Of a DNA stretch of 64,000 nt, positions 57,912 through 64,000 are shown in pieces. The number at the start of each line of letters is the position of its first letter. Within the stretch, counting starts at the first letter, position 1. The notes beneath the pieces were generated by a model. The model saw only the letters and a program-made list of their open reading frames with translations, did not search any database and was not told the origin of the DNA. Position numbers and translations under genes: made by a program. This stretch comes from Bacillus sp. Marseille-P3661 (GTDB taxonomy: Bacteria > Bacillota > Bacilli > Bacillales > Bacillaceae_J), in contig NZ_LT965953.1 in assembly GCF_900240995.1 (NCBI RefSeq), positions 331,303-395,302 on the forward strand. Reading direction: 5' to 3'.

Positions 57912-58391
57912 ATGAAAAAATTTAAGCGCTTTGAGGTCTTATTTTGGAGTATTGCTTTTCCTGGATTTGGTCAATATCTAAATAGTCATCTCTTTAAAGG
58001 AACTGTATTTATTATATTGGAAATTATCGTTAATGTTATGAGTAATTTTAATAGCGCTATTCGATTTAGTTTTTTGGGCGAAATTGACCAGGCTATTCTT
58101 GTTACCAATTTTCAGTGGTTATTATTTTATCCTTGTATTTATATGTTTGCCATTTGGGATGCTTACCGATTTGCTTCCGATGAACCGCTATCGCCGTGGG
58201 CATTTTTTCCTTTTGTATTTTCAGCTTATTCAGTCACAGTAGGAGTTTTTTATTCTACAAAAATAACGATATTTGATGTTTTATTGGGGCCCGTTTGGTT
58301 ACCCATGCTCTTTTTAATTCCGGGAATAATAGTTGGATTTGTCTTGAAGAAAATTTGCGAACGATTTACTCTGCATAAACAAGAAATTTAA
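57912..58391 (+). CDS. Membrane protein of unknown function
   Basis: A 159-residue protein with four hydrophobic segments. It starts MKKFKRFEVLFWSIAFPGFG then QYLNSH, a PGFGQ motif reminiscent of TM2-like small membrane proteins, and ends with a basic helix (FVLKKICERFTLHKQEI). I do not recognise a function. The ATG at 57912 follows GAGGGG; an ATG at 57894 precedes that site. It has no close partner genes. Confidence 0.75.
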   Translation: MKKFKRFEVLFWSIAFPGFGQYLNSHLFKGTVFIILEIIVNVMSNFNSAIRFSFLGEIDQAILVTNFQWLLFYPCIYMFAIWDAYRFASDEPLSPWAFFPFVFSAYSVTVGVFYSTKITIFDVLLGPVWLPMLFLIPGIIVGFVLKKICERFTLHKQEI

Positions 58392-58683
58392 GGTTAAGTG
58401 AGAAATTATCCTGTTCACATATAAGCAAAATTTCGACAATTTATTTAAAAAATAAACCTTCTTCAAACCTACCTTAGTGTTTAAGAAACACCGGTATACT
58501 GAGTGTTATTGTGGAATTTTTGCAAATCATCAAAAATAAAATTAAATACATATTAAAAAAAACTGTCAGTATTTGTATGAATTTTACGAAGGAATAGGGG
58601 TAGTCATAGATGATTAATAATTGAATAATAATAATATTGAATAAATATTATTGTATTAATGCAGGTGAAGGGGGAATTTAGTT

Positions 58684-59019
58684 TTGGTTCAAACTTTAAT
58701 ATGGGATGATAATATATCAATTGTAAATGTAAAAGCTTTCGAATTAGCTATTCAAAATCTATTGGAATCGAATGCTAGTGGTATTATCTTAAATCTAGAT
58801 CGTGTTTCATATATGAATAGCCGTGGACTCGGAGTGATTGCAGATGCAGTGAAGGAAGCAGCAAGATTGGAAAAACAAATTGTAATCTCCCATATACAAA
58901 AATCAATGAAAGAAATATTTGATATCGTTCGTTTTGATTCAATTATTCGAATCTTTCCTACAGATAATGAAGCTCAAAAGTTTCTTGAAAAATCTAAACG
59001 TGTTTCATTAACTGCTTAA
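58684..59019 (+). CDS. STAS-domain anti-sigma factor antagonist
   Basis: A 111-residue STAS protein of the SpoIIAA/RsbV type. The phosphorylatable serine is expected to be Ser46 in SYMNSRGLGVIADAV. Such proteins bind and sequester an HATPase kinase when unphosphorylated. The likely partner is the HATPase protein 216 bases downstream. The start is TTG at 58684 with AAGGGGGA upstream. No sigma factor or PP2C phosphatase is encoded nearby, so the output is unknown. Confidence 0.87.
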   Translation: MVQTLIWDDNISIVNVKAFELAIQNLLESNASGIILNLDRVSYMNSRGLGVIADAVKEAARLEKQIVISHIQKSMKEIFDIVRFDSIIRIFPTDNEAQKFLEKSKRVSLTA

Positions 59020-59023
59020 TAAG

Positions 59024-59058
59024 AATTCCCCTTCTATGTGGAGAAGGGGAATTTATAT
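59024..59058 (+). terminator. Hairpin between the STAS and HATPase genes
   Basis: AATTCCCCTTC pairs with GAAGGGGAATT around a short loop, followed by an A/T-rich stretch with TATATTTT. Confidence 0.65.
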
Positions 59059-59235
59059 TTTATATATTTATATACATATTTATCTTTAGGATATGCCTTA
59101 GGTGTGGTTCTATTTATAGTCTGTTTTGCACCGGGCTTAAGCACCTTTATAGTTATAGTTCTTGTAATAAAAACAAATAATGATAGGATTTGCTGCTATT
59201 GATTTACTTTTTTCTTAATAAGGAGTGCTTATTCC

Positions 59236-59649
59236 ATGAAACTATCCGATAATCAATCTAGTTTCCTAGTTAAAAGAGAGATGGATATTTTTCAAGTTAT
59301 TGAACTAACTGAAAATATCGCTAGAAATATGGGGTTTCGAAATGAAGAGACGCTATTTTTAAAGCTTGTGATCGAAGAGGCTTGCATGAATGCCTATGAG
59401 TATTGTCAAAAAACTGATCAAGATGTGTTTCAGGTAAGGTGGAGTTTAACTTCTGAATTACTAGATATTTGTATAAAACATAAAGGTGAAATATTTCCCA
59501 TTGCCGAGGAACCAAAAGAACTGAATCACGGCAATAGAGGTCGCGGATTACAGTTAATTAAACATATTATGGATGAAGTAAAAGTGATGAAAAATGGGGA
59601 TTATGTTGAATTATTCATGAAAAAAATGATTTCAGTGAACGATGTCTAA
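59236..59649 (+). CDS. RsbW-like HATPase (anti-sigma/serine kinase)
   Basis: A 137-residue GHKL ATPase. The N box is LKLVIEEACMNAYEYCQ, and the G box is NRGRGLQLIKHIMDEV; the usual aspartate of the G1 box (DxG) appears as CIKHKGEIFP, so it lacks the standard Asp. That may weaken ATP binding or mark a divergent subgroup. Such proteins phosphorylate a STAS antagonist and hold a sigma factor or another target. TAAGGAGTG lies before the ATG. A hairpin separates it from the STAS gene, so transcription may be independent. Confidence 0.83.
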   Translation: MKLSDNQSSFLVKREMDIFQVIELTENIARNMGFRNEETLFLKLVIEEACMNAYEYCQKTDQDVFQVRWSLTSELLDICIKHKGEIFPIAEEPKELNHGNRGRGLQLIKHIMDEVKVMKNGDYVELFMKKMISVNDV

Positions 59650-59709
59650 GATGATATGATTATAAAAGTTGGGCAAATTCTTATATTAACCCAACGTATA
59701 GTTGAAAAT

Positions 59710-59756
59710 ATTGGGCCATCGCGATGCGTCTCTAAAGACATATTCGATGGCCCAAA
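59710..59756. terminator. Bidirectional hairpin between HATPase and kapB
   Basis: TTGGGCCATCG pairs with CGATGGCCCAA around a 23-base loop, followed by AATTT. It lies between convergent genes. Confidence 0.8.
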
Positions 59757-59775
59757 ATTTCATGTATATAAGAGC

Positions 59776-60159
59776 TTATTTAAAATAATCAAGCTCAAGC
59801 TTTTCAAGAATTTCAATTGATTTATTAGCCCAATCTGATTTTTCACTTTGGAGTTTTTGTTTTTGTTCACTGATTGCTATCCTTAGAGATTCGGTATAGT
59901 CTGGGACATCTTCTGTATATTCTCTTACCTGTGTTTTTGGAATATTCGTTTGTTCATTTAAAGCTAAAGCACGTCTTTCATGAAAAAATAGGACATCCGC
60001 TTCTTTTGGTGCATGTAAATCACCTTGTTGCGGATGTTTAAGAACTGCTTTGACGCGAATTGTATAGAGCTGAGGTTTTATAGCTGTAATTTCTCCAATA
60101 TACTTTCCGGTTTTATATATCCCGGTTACAATTTGACCTAATTGAAACTCATTAGACAT
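59776..60159 (-). CDS. kapB: KapB, kinase-associated protein of the sporulation phosphorelay
   Basis: A 127-residue protein of the KapB family: FQLGQIVTGIYKTGKYIGEI, then LYTIRVKAVLKHPQQGDLH and VLFFHERRALALNEQ. In B. subtilis KapB is required for KinB input to the phosphorelay. It is called a lipoprotein there, but no signal peptide or lipobox is visible here. AAAGGAGAG lies 6-7 bases before the ATG. The yug genes downstream match the B. subtilis neighbourhood; kapD is not adjacent. Confidence 0.9.
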   Translation of the reverse strand: MSNEFQLGQIVTGIYKTGKYIGEITAIKPQLYTIRVKAVLKHPQQGDLHAPKEADVLFFHERRALALNEQTNIPKTQVREYTEDVPDYTESLRIAISEQKQKLQSEKSDWANKSIEILEKLELDYFK

Positions 60160-60196
60160 ATTTTGACTCTCCTTTGTAAAAAATTCACATCTAACT

Positions 60197-60226
60197 TTGA
60201 CATTCCTATGTAAAAAATTTTATCAT
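60197..60226 (+). promoter_or_regulatory. Promoter of the cyclophilin lipoprotein gene
   Basis: TTGACA (60197-60202) and TATCAT (60221-60226) are 18 bases apart, 45 bases before the start codon. Confidence 0.65.
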
Positions 60227-60270
60227 AGATAAAGGACAAAAGAGAAATTTGAGATGAAAGGTAGATATAA

Positions 60271-61017
60271 ATGAAAAAATCATTGATTAGCTTGTTAGTA
60301 GTTTTCGGGATATTACTATTGGGGGCTTGTGGTGGTAATGAAGCTCCAGCGGATACGGATAATGGCGAGTCTACAGAAAATCAAGAGGAAACTCAAAATC
60401 AAGAGAATCAAAATCAAGGTCAAGAAGTTAATCTACCACAATTGGAGCCAGCAGCAGAAGGGGATTCTATCGTGACAATGAAAACTAGTTTAGGGGATAT
60501 TGTTATTAAACTATTTCCAGATCATGCTCCAAAAGCGGTTGAAAACTTTTTAACACATAGTAAAAATGGCTACTATAACGGTTTAACTTTTCATCGAGTA
60601 ATCAGTGATTTTATGATTCAAGGTGGTGACCCGAGTGGGAACGGAACAGGTGGTGAAAGTATTTGGGGAGAACCGTTTGAAGATGAGTTTTCTACAGAAC
60701 TTTTTAACTTCCGTGGTGCATTATCAATGGCGAATAGCGGACCGAACACAAATGGTAGTCAATTTTTCATCGTTCAGGCTAAAGTCGTGGACGAGGAATT
60801 AGTTAATCAAATGCAACAGGCTGGTTTCCCACCTAACGCTATCGAAAAGTATAAAGAATTGGGCGGAACACCATGGCTTGATCAAAAACATACTGTATTT
60901 GGACAAGTAATAGAGGGTATGGATGTTGTTGATAAAATTGCGAGTGTTGAGGTAGATTCTGTTACAAGTGCTCCTGTTGAGCCGGTTTTAATTAATGAAG
61001 TTGTCGTGAAAGAATAA
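60271..61017 (+). CDS. Cyclophilin-type peptidylprolyl isomerase lipoprotein
   Basis: A 248-residue lipoprotein. [20 protein letters not shown] is a lipoprotein signal with the acylated cysteine at residue 20. A low-complexity Gln/Glu/Asn linker to about residue 60 precedes a cyclophilin domain with [40 protein letters not shown] and [20 protein letters not shown]. It should assist folding of exported proteins on the outer face of the membrane. An insertion around residues 185-210 ([17 protein letters not shown]) is unlike short PpiB. AAAGGTAGA lies before the ATG. Confidence 0.94.
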   Translation: MKKSLISLLVVFGILLLGACGGNEAPADTDNGESTENQEETQNQENQNQGQEVNLPQLEPAAEGDSIVTMKTSLGDIVIKLFPDHAPKAVENFLTHSKNGYYNGLTFHRVISDFMIQGGDPSGNGTGGESIWGEPFEDEFSTELFNFRGALSMANSGPNTNGSQFFIVQAKVVDEELVNQMQQAGFPPNAIEKYKELGGTPWLDQKHTVFGQVIEGMDVVDKIASVEVDSVTSAPVEPVLINEVVVKE

Positions 61018-61046
61018 AAAGGTTATTTACAAATATTTCAAGAAAT

Positions 61047-61080
61047 AGCGATTTTGCCTATATGTAAAATCGCTTTTTTG
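61047..61080 (+). terminator. Terminator of the cyclophilin gene
   Basis: AGCGATTTT pairs with AAAATCGCT around a 10-base loop, followed by a T-run. Confidence 0.9.
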
Positions 61081-61279
61081 TGGTAAAATACTTTAGTGCG
61101 TTAGCACTGTGTGTTTGTTACTAAAACTTAAAGTTTAATATAAAGACATTAAATCGCTTTAATTATTGTCGTAAATCTGTAAGAATCTGAGTGTGTTACT
61201 TGAACTTATTGCGCTTAAAATAGAAGTATAAAAGCAGTATTGTAGTCAAATATGTCAACACTCATATAAGGTGATGGGG

Positions 61280-61543
61280 ATGGAAGGATCAAAAATGTTA
61301 AATGAAAAAATCAGAGAAGTGATTAATGACTGGGATCCATTAGGCTATGGCTCTGGCTCATATGAAGTTGAAGTGGTTGATGTTATCCAAGCAGTCCATG
61401 AAATTAACGATCTAAAATACTTAGCAAAGCGAATTCAATTTATTTATGAGTTTTCATTTGAACAATTGATTCCTTTTGCTGAATGTCAGGAAGTTGCAAA
61501 AAAGGTATTGGCTCTAAAAGAAACAATTCCATATGCGGTATAG
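61280..61543 (+). CDS. yugE: DUF1871 family protein, YugE-like
   Basis: An 87-residue soluble protein. NDWDPLGYGSGSYEVEVVDV and QFIYEFSFEQLIPFAEC are DUF1871 features. The function is unknown. The ATG at 61280 is chosen behind AAGGTGAT; a GTG at 61271 falls within that site. It lies beside the yugF-like gene, as in B. subtilis, which supports the symbol. Confidence 0.82.
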   Translation: MEGSKMLNEKIREVINDWDPLGYGSGSYEVEVVDVIQAVHEINDLKYLAKRIQFIYEFSFEQLIPFAECQEVAKKVLALKETIPYAV

Positions 61544-61544
61544 G

Positions 61545-61585
61545 TAGAAGCGACTCTTATTATAACAGTGCGCTTCTATTTTTTT
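61545..61585 (+). terminator. Terminator of yugE
   Basis: TAGAAGCG pairs with CGCTTCTA around an 18-base loop, followed by seven T residues. Confidence 0.85.
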
Positions 61586-61642
61586 GCTTCAAAAAAGAGT
61601 TTGATGCAATTCTTGGTTTGCGCTTATGTATGTAAAAGGAAA

Positions 61643-61670
61643 GGGGACAACGGTGTTCATTACGTTGTCC
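61643..61670 (-). terminator. Hairpin after yugF
   Basis: GGACAACG pairs with CGTTGTCC just after the yugF stop codon on the minus strand; the following bases are CCTTTCC, so it is a weak terminator. Confidence 0.4.
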
Positions 61671-61673
61671 AAA

Positions 61674-62522
61674 TTAGATTAATGCTGGAAGACTTTCTAA
61701 AAACACTTGAATATCCCGGTATACTAAATCAGGTCGCTCTTCTGGAACAAGGTGGCCTGTTTTTTCGTATACAATAAATTTAGAATTTGGTAGGTCTTCG
61801 TGGAGTTGCTTGCCAATTCGAACAGGAACAATTCGATCGTGCTTTCCCCATATTAATAACGTAGGGGTATGAATTTGTTTTAATTCTTCGGGGGTAAGAT
61901 CACCTTCGCGGTATCGTATTAATCTTAATAATGGAAAAAATATTTTTCGATCATGAAAAGGCTCTTCATAGCCTTTAATCATTTCATCATCAATCATTTT
62001 TTGATCATGGACGACTTTTAACAAGTTGCTTGCAACGCCCTGTCTCTCTAAATAGCGCTTGATGGCGAATGAAAAGAAGGGAATATACGTTGCTAAAATA
62101 AAGCTTTTTTTAAACCTCGGCATGTACCCAGAGCTGCTTAATAACACGATTCCTTTAACTAGCTGTTGTTCCTTTTGTCCAGCCATTAATGCTATTTGTC
62201 CACCCATCGAATGTCCAACAACAATACAGCTTGTAAAACCCAGTTTTTTTACAGATTCTATAACAAGCATTGCTAAGTTTTTATATGTATATTTAAATGT
62301 TCTCGATTTCTCGCTCTTCCCAAAAGGCGGTAAATCAATATTGACAATGTTATAGTCTTTCTCAAAATAAGGGATTAATTTTCGATAACAAAATGTTGAG
62401 GAAAGGGAACCATGAAGTAAAACGATAGTAAAGCTAGAGTTTTGGGCTTGCTTATTTACAATTAGCTCATAGTAAATGTCGATGTTTTCTACGGTCAGAA
62501 ATGCATTTTGTTTTGTAACCAC
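61674..62522 (-). CDS. yugF: Alpha/beta hydrolase, YugF-like
   Basis: A 282-residue alpha/beta hydrolase. IVLLHGSLSSTF provides the oxyanion hole, the nucleophilic serine lies in VVGHSMGGQIAL near residue 104, the acid is in IWGKHDRIVP, and the histidine in EKTGHLVPEERP. All three catalytic residues are present. The substrate is unknown. The start is GTG at 62522, with AAAGG about 13 bases upstream, so the exact start is uncertain. It is flanked by yugE and the alaR-like gene as in B. subtilis. Confidence 0.87.
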   Translation of the reverse strand: MVTKQNAFLTVENIDIYYELIVNKQAQNSSFTIVLLHGSLSSTFCYRKLIPYFEKDYNIVNIDLPPFGKSEKSRTFKYTYKNLAMLVIESVKKLGFTSCIVVGHSMGGQIALMAGQKEQQLVKGIVLLSSSGYMPRFKKSFILATYIPFFSFAIKRYLERQGVASNLLKVVHDQKMIDDEMIKGYEEPFHDRKIFFPLLRLIRYREGDLTPEELKQIHTPTLLIWGKHDRIVPVRIGKQLHEDLPNSKFIVYEKTGHLVPEERPDLVYRDIQVFLESLPALI

Positions 62523-62698
62523 TTGTGCTATCTCAACCTTTCACATGATGTTGTGGCTTTATTAAACATTCAACCAATCTTCAGAATCAAATGGTTTGCA
62601 TGTGACAAAGTTCATTTTGATTTTTATTAAATGAGAGTATTCTTATACTATCCATTAGGTTGCAGTTATATGTTATGTGAGGAAAAGGGGATGGAAAT

Positions 62699-63259
62699 AT
62701 GGAAAAGGTTAAAGATTTTGGTACCTCTTCGCAATATGGTGGTGACAATCAAAATATAAAATTATCTGTGCCAATTCAACAATTAAAAGCTGAGCATGAA
62801 CCATTATTAAAGCAGGTTCAGGGTATTTATGATTTAGTTGTTGAGCTGCAACAAAATTGTCTTGTCGATCAAAACTGGAATAAAAAATATTATCAATTGT
62901 ATAAGTCTGTTGTGTCGTTTTTAAGTGAGTTAAAGCCCCACACATATCGTGAAGATCATTTCCTTTATCCGTTGCTCAATCGGTATTTACAGGATGATTC
63001 GGGTATGATTATGGTGATGGATTACGAACATAAAAATGCAAAACGTTCAATAAGACAGTTTATTGAAACAGTAGAAAATCGAACTCATCCGCTTAGCCCA
63101 ATAGAAGCCCTGTCTTTATTATCTTGTTTGGAAGTTGCTTATTTTACGATCGTCGAGCATTTTCGAAAAGAAGAGGCTGTTATTTTTCCTCTAGCAGAAC
63201 AAAACTTGAGTGAAGAAGATAAGGAAACATTATTGTTACAATTGAAAACGTTCGGATAA
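62699..63259 (+). CDS. Hemerythrin-like (HHE) domain protein
   Basis: A 186-residue helical protein with an HHE iron-binding pattern: LKAEHEPLLKQ near residue 35, ELKPHTYREDHFLYPLL near 85, VMDYEHKNAKRS near 115, and TIVEHFRKEEAVIFPLAEQ near 160. The spacing suits a four-helix di-iron centre. Members sense or bind O2 or NO, or repair Fe-S centres (ScdA/RIC type); this one lacks the ScdA N-terminal domain. GGGGATGG lies before the ATG. It sits between yugF and the alaR-like gene, where B. subtilis has none. Confidence 0.88.
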   Translation: MEKVKDFGTSSQYGGDNQNIKLSVPIQQLKAEHEPLLKQVQGIYDLVVELQQNCLVDQNWNKKYYQLYKSVVSFLSELKPHTYREDHFLYPLLNRYLQDDSGMIMVMDYEHKNAKRSIRQFIETVENRTHPLSPIEALSLLSCLEVAYFTIVEHFRKEEAVIFPLAEQNLSEEDKETLLLQLKTFG

Positions 63260-63312
63260 TCTAAACATTAGGGTTTTCGCCGATGATAACAGAGGATATT
63301 CATGCTTACCTT

Positions 63313-63339
63313 GCTTGAGGTCATTCCTCAAGCTTTTTT
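63313..63339 (+). terminator. Terminator of the hemerythrin-like gene
   Basis: GCTTGAGG pairs with CCTCAAGC around TCATT, followed by TTTTTT. The rest of the 450-base gap up to 63640 holds no gene or motif that I can support. Confidence 0.9.
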
Positions 63340-63656
63340 CCGTTAGCGGTGTTAGGTTCAGTCAGTTATTAGTTTCTATGGATTGATCCGATCCCCCTCA
63401 TTAGGAATAAAATCTCACATCATCTGCTATAATTGGCGTAGTACGGTATACAGGCAACCATATTTCTAAAATTGCATATCGTAAAGGAGTATGATTTTTA
63501 CGGTATCTGAACGTTTGACAACGAGTTAGACTTGGTTAACCTTTTTAAAGATATCCTGAAAGATAATCGAACAATTAGGTTAAAATAGCGGTATAGTTAA
63601 ACCTATTTAAATTTTATTAACTTTAAAATAAATTACCGCTAAAAATTGCTTGTATC

Positions 63657-63665
63657 TGTTATAAT
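63657..63665 (+). promoter_or_regulatory. Extended -10 promoter of the alaR-like gene
   Basis: TGTTATAAT at 63657-63665 is an extended -10 (TGn-TATAAT). No convincing -35 box is seen, as is usual for this type. It lies 44 bases before the start codon. Confidence 0.6.
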
Positions 63666-63708
63666 GGGTCTAAAAACAAAAACGATTCTTGAGGGGCGTG
63701 AAATAGCA

Positions 63709-64000
63709 GTGGGTGAAAAAGAAATTGAAATTCTAGAGATTCTTGAAAAGAATGGTCGTTTACCGATAGAAGATTTAGCTAAAATGCTAGACATAACAGT
63801 TCAAGAAACGGAAACGATTATCAAGAAACTCGAGGATGACAACATCATCTTAAATTATTTAACAATTGTTGATTGGAATAAAGTTAACAAGGACCCTGGT
63901 GTAACAGCGATGATCGATGTAAAGGTAACCCCGAAACGGGACGTTGGTTTTGATGATATTGCTAAACGTATTTATCGATTCGAAGAAGTGAAGTCTGTCT
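63709..64000 (+). CDS. alaR: Lrp/AsnC-family regulator, AlaR/YugG-like (5' part)
   Basis: The first 97 codons are in the window and the frame is open to the edge. An N-terminal helix-turn-helix (ILEILEKNGRLPIEDLAKML, DITVQETETIIKKLED) is followed by the start of the ligand-binding RAM domain. YugG/AlaR of B. subtilis regulates the alanine transaminase gene alaT (yugH) next to it; the context here (yugE, yugF) supports the same identity. The start is GTG at 63709 with GAGGGGCGTG about 10 bases upstream. Confidence 0.87.
   Translation, partial: MGEKEIEILEILEKNGRLPIEDLAKMLDITVQETETIIKKLEDDNIILNYLTIVDWNKVNKDPGVTAMIDVKVTPKRDVGFDDIAKRIYRFEEVKSV

Noticed and set aside
63480-63531. 12-codon frame with AAAGGAG before the alaR-like gene
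   Set aside because: It is too short and the ribosome site is only two bases from the ATG.

Overview
This is a chromosomal window from a low-GC, endospore-forming Firmicute of the family Bacillaceae. The evidence is A+T-rich DNA with strong Shine-Dalgarno sites, many GTG/TTG starts, a gene order that closely follows the Bacillus subtilis suf, yun/yut, hom-thrCB, yuz/yum, yui, rib and kapB/yug neighbourhoods, and many spore genes (yunB, lytH, yutC, yutH, kapB, a Spo0E-like protein and a gamma-SASP-like protein). No tRNA, rRNA, insertion sequence, prophage or CRISPR array was seen.

Layout. 1-4.8 kb: sufC(partial)-sufD-sufS-sufU-sufB, the Fe-S assembly operon. 4.8-6.8 kb: a tandem array with a 203-bp period. 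7.0-10.4 kb: yunE, yunC, an HD-GYP protein and yunB. 10.5-12.7 kb: a lysine riboswitch and a long multi-hairpin leader before an NhaC-family transporter. 12.8-14.6 kb: an NSS symporter with its 34-residue partner. 14.7-21.8 kb: lytH, lipA, yutC, yutD, two small genes (one apparently starting at ATT), an EAL protein, yutE and a SufR-like regulator. 21.9-23.8 kb: a 52-bp tandem array. 23.9-30.3 kb: yutF, yutG, yutH and hom-thrC-thrB. 30.3-35.0 kb: a dispersed palindromic repeat, yutI, yuzD, yuzB, yutM, yumC and yumB. 35.2-40.9 kb: Nudix, yuiA, yuiB, yuiC, a BtuF-like protein, yuiD and pepA. 41.1-42.5 kb: a second 52-bp array related in sequence to the first. 42.6-47.8 kb: yuiF, bioY with a BirA-type operator, small membrane and spore-type genes, a patatin and a CtaM-like protein. 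48.3-49.5 kb: a preQ1-I-type riboswitch before queF and a queuosine-precursor transporter. 49.5-54.4 kb: an EamA transporter and ribD-ribE-ribBA-ribH behind an FMN riboswitch. 54.5-64 kb: a second dispersed repeat, purT, a transglycosylase, an orphan STAS/HATPase pair, kapB, a cyclophilin lipoprotein, yugE, yugF, a hemerythrin-like protein and the start of the alaR/yugG regulator.

Themes. Iron-sulphur metabolism recurs: the suf operon, a SufR-like Cys-rich regulator, the Nfu-like YutI, the A-type carrier YutM, LipA as a client and YumC as a ferredoxin reductase. Metabolite-sensing RNA or repressor control is also prominent: lysine, preQ1 and FMN riboswitches and a biotin operator. Two probable cyclic-di-GMP phosphodiesterases (HD-GYP and EAL) occur without a cyclase.

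The least explained material is the repeat DNA. There are three long arrays between co-directional genes, and two of them use related 52-bp units. All coordinates, motifs and pairings were read by eye; nothing was searched or folded computationally.
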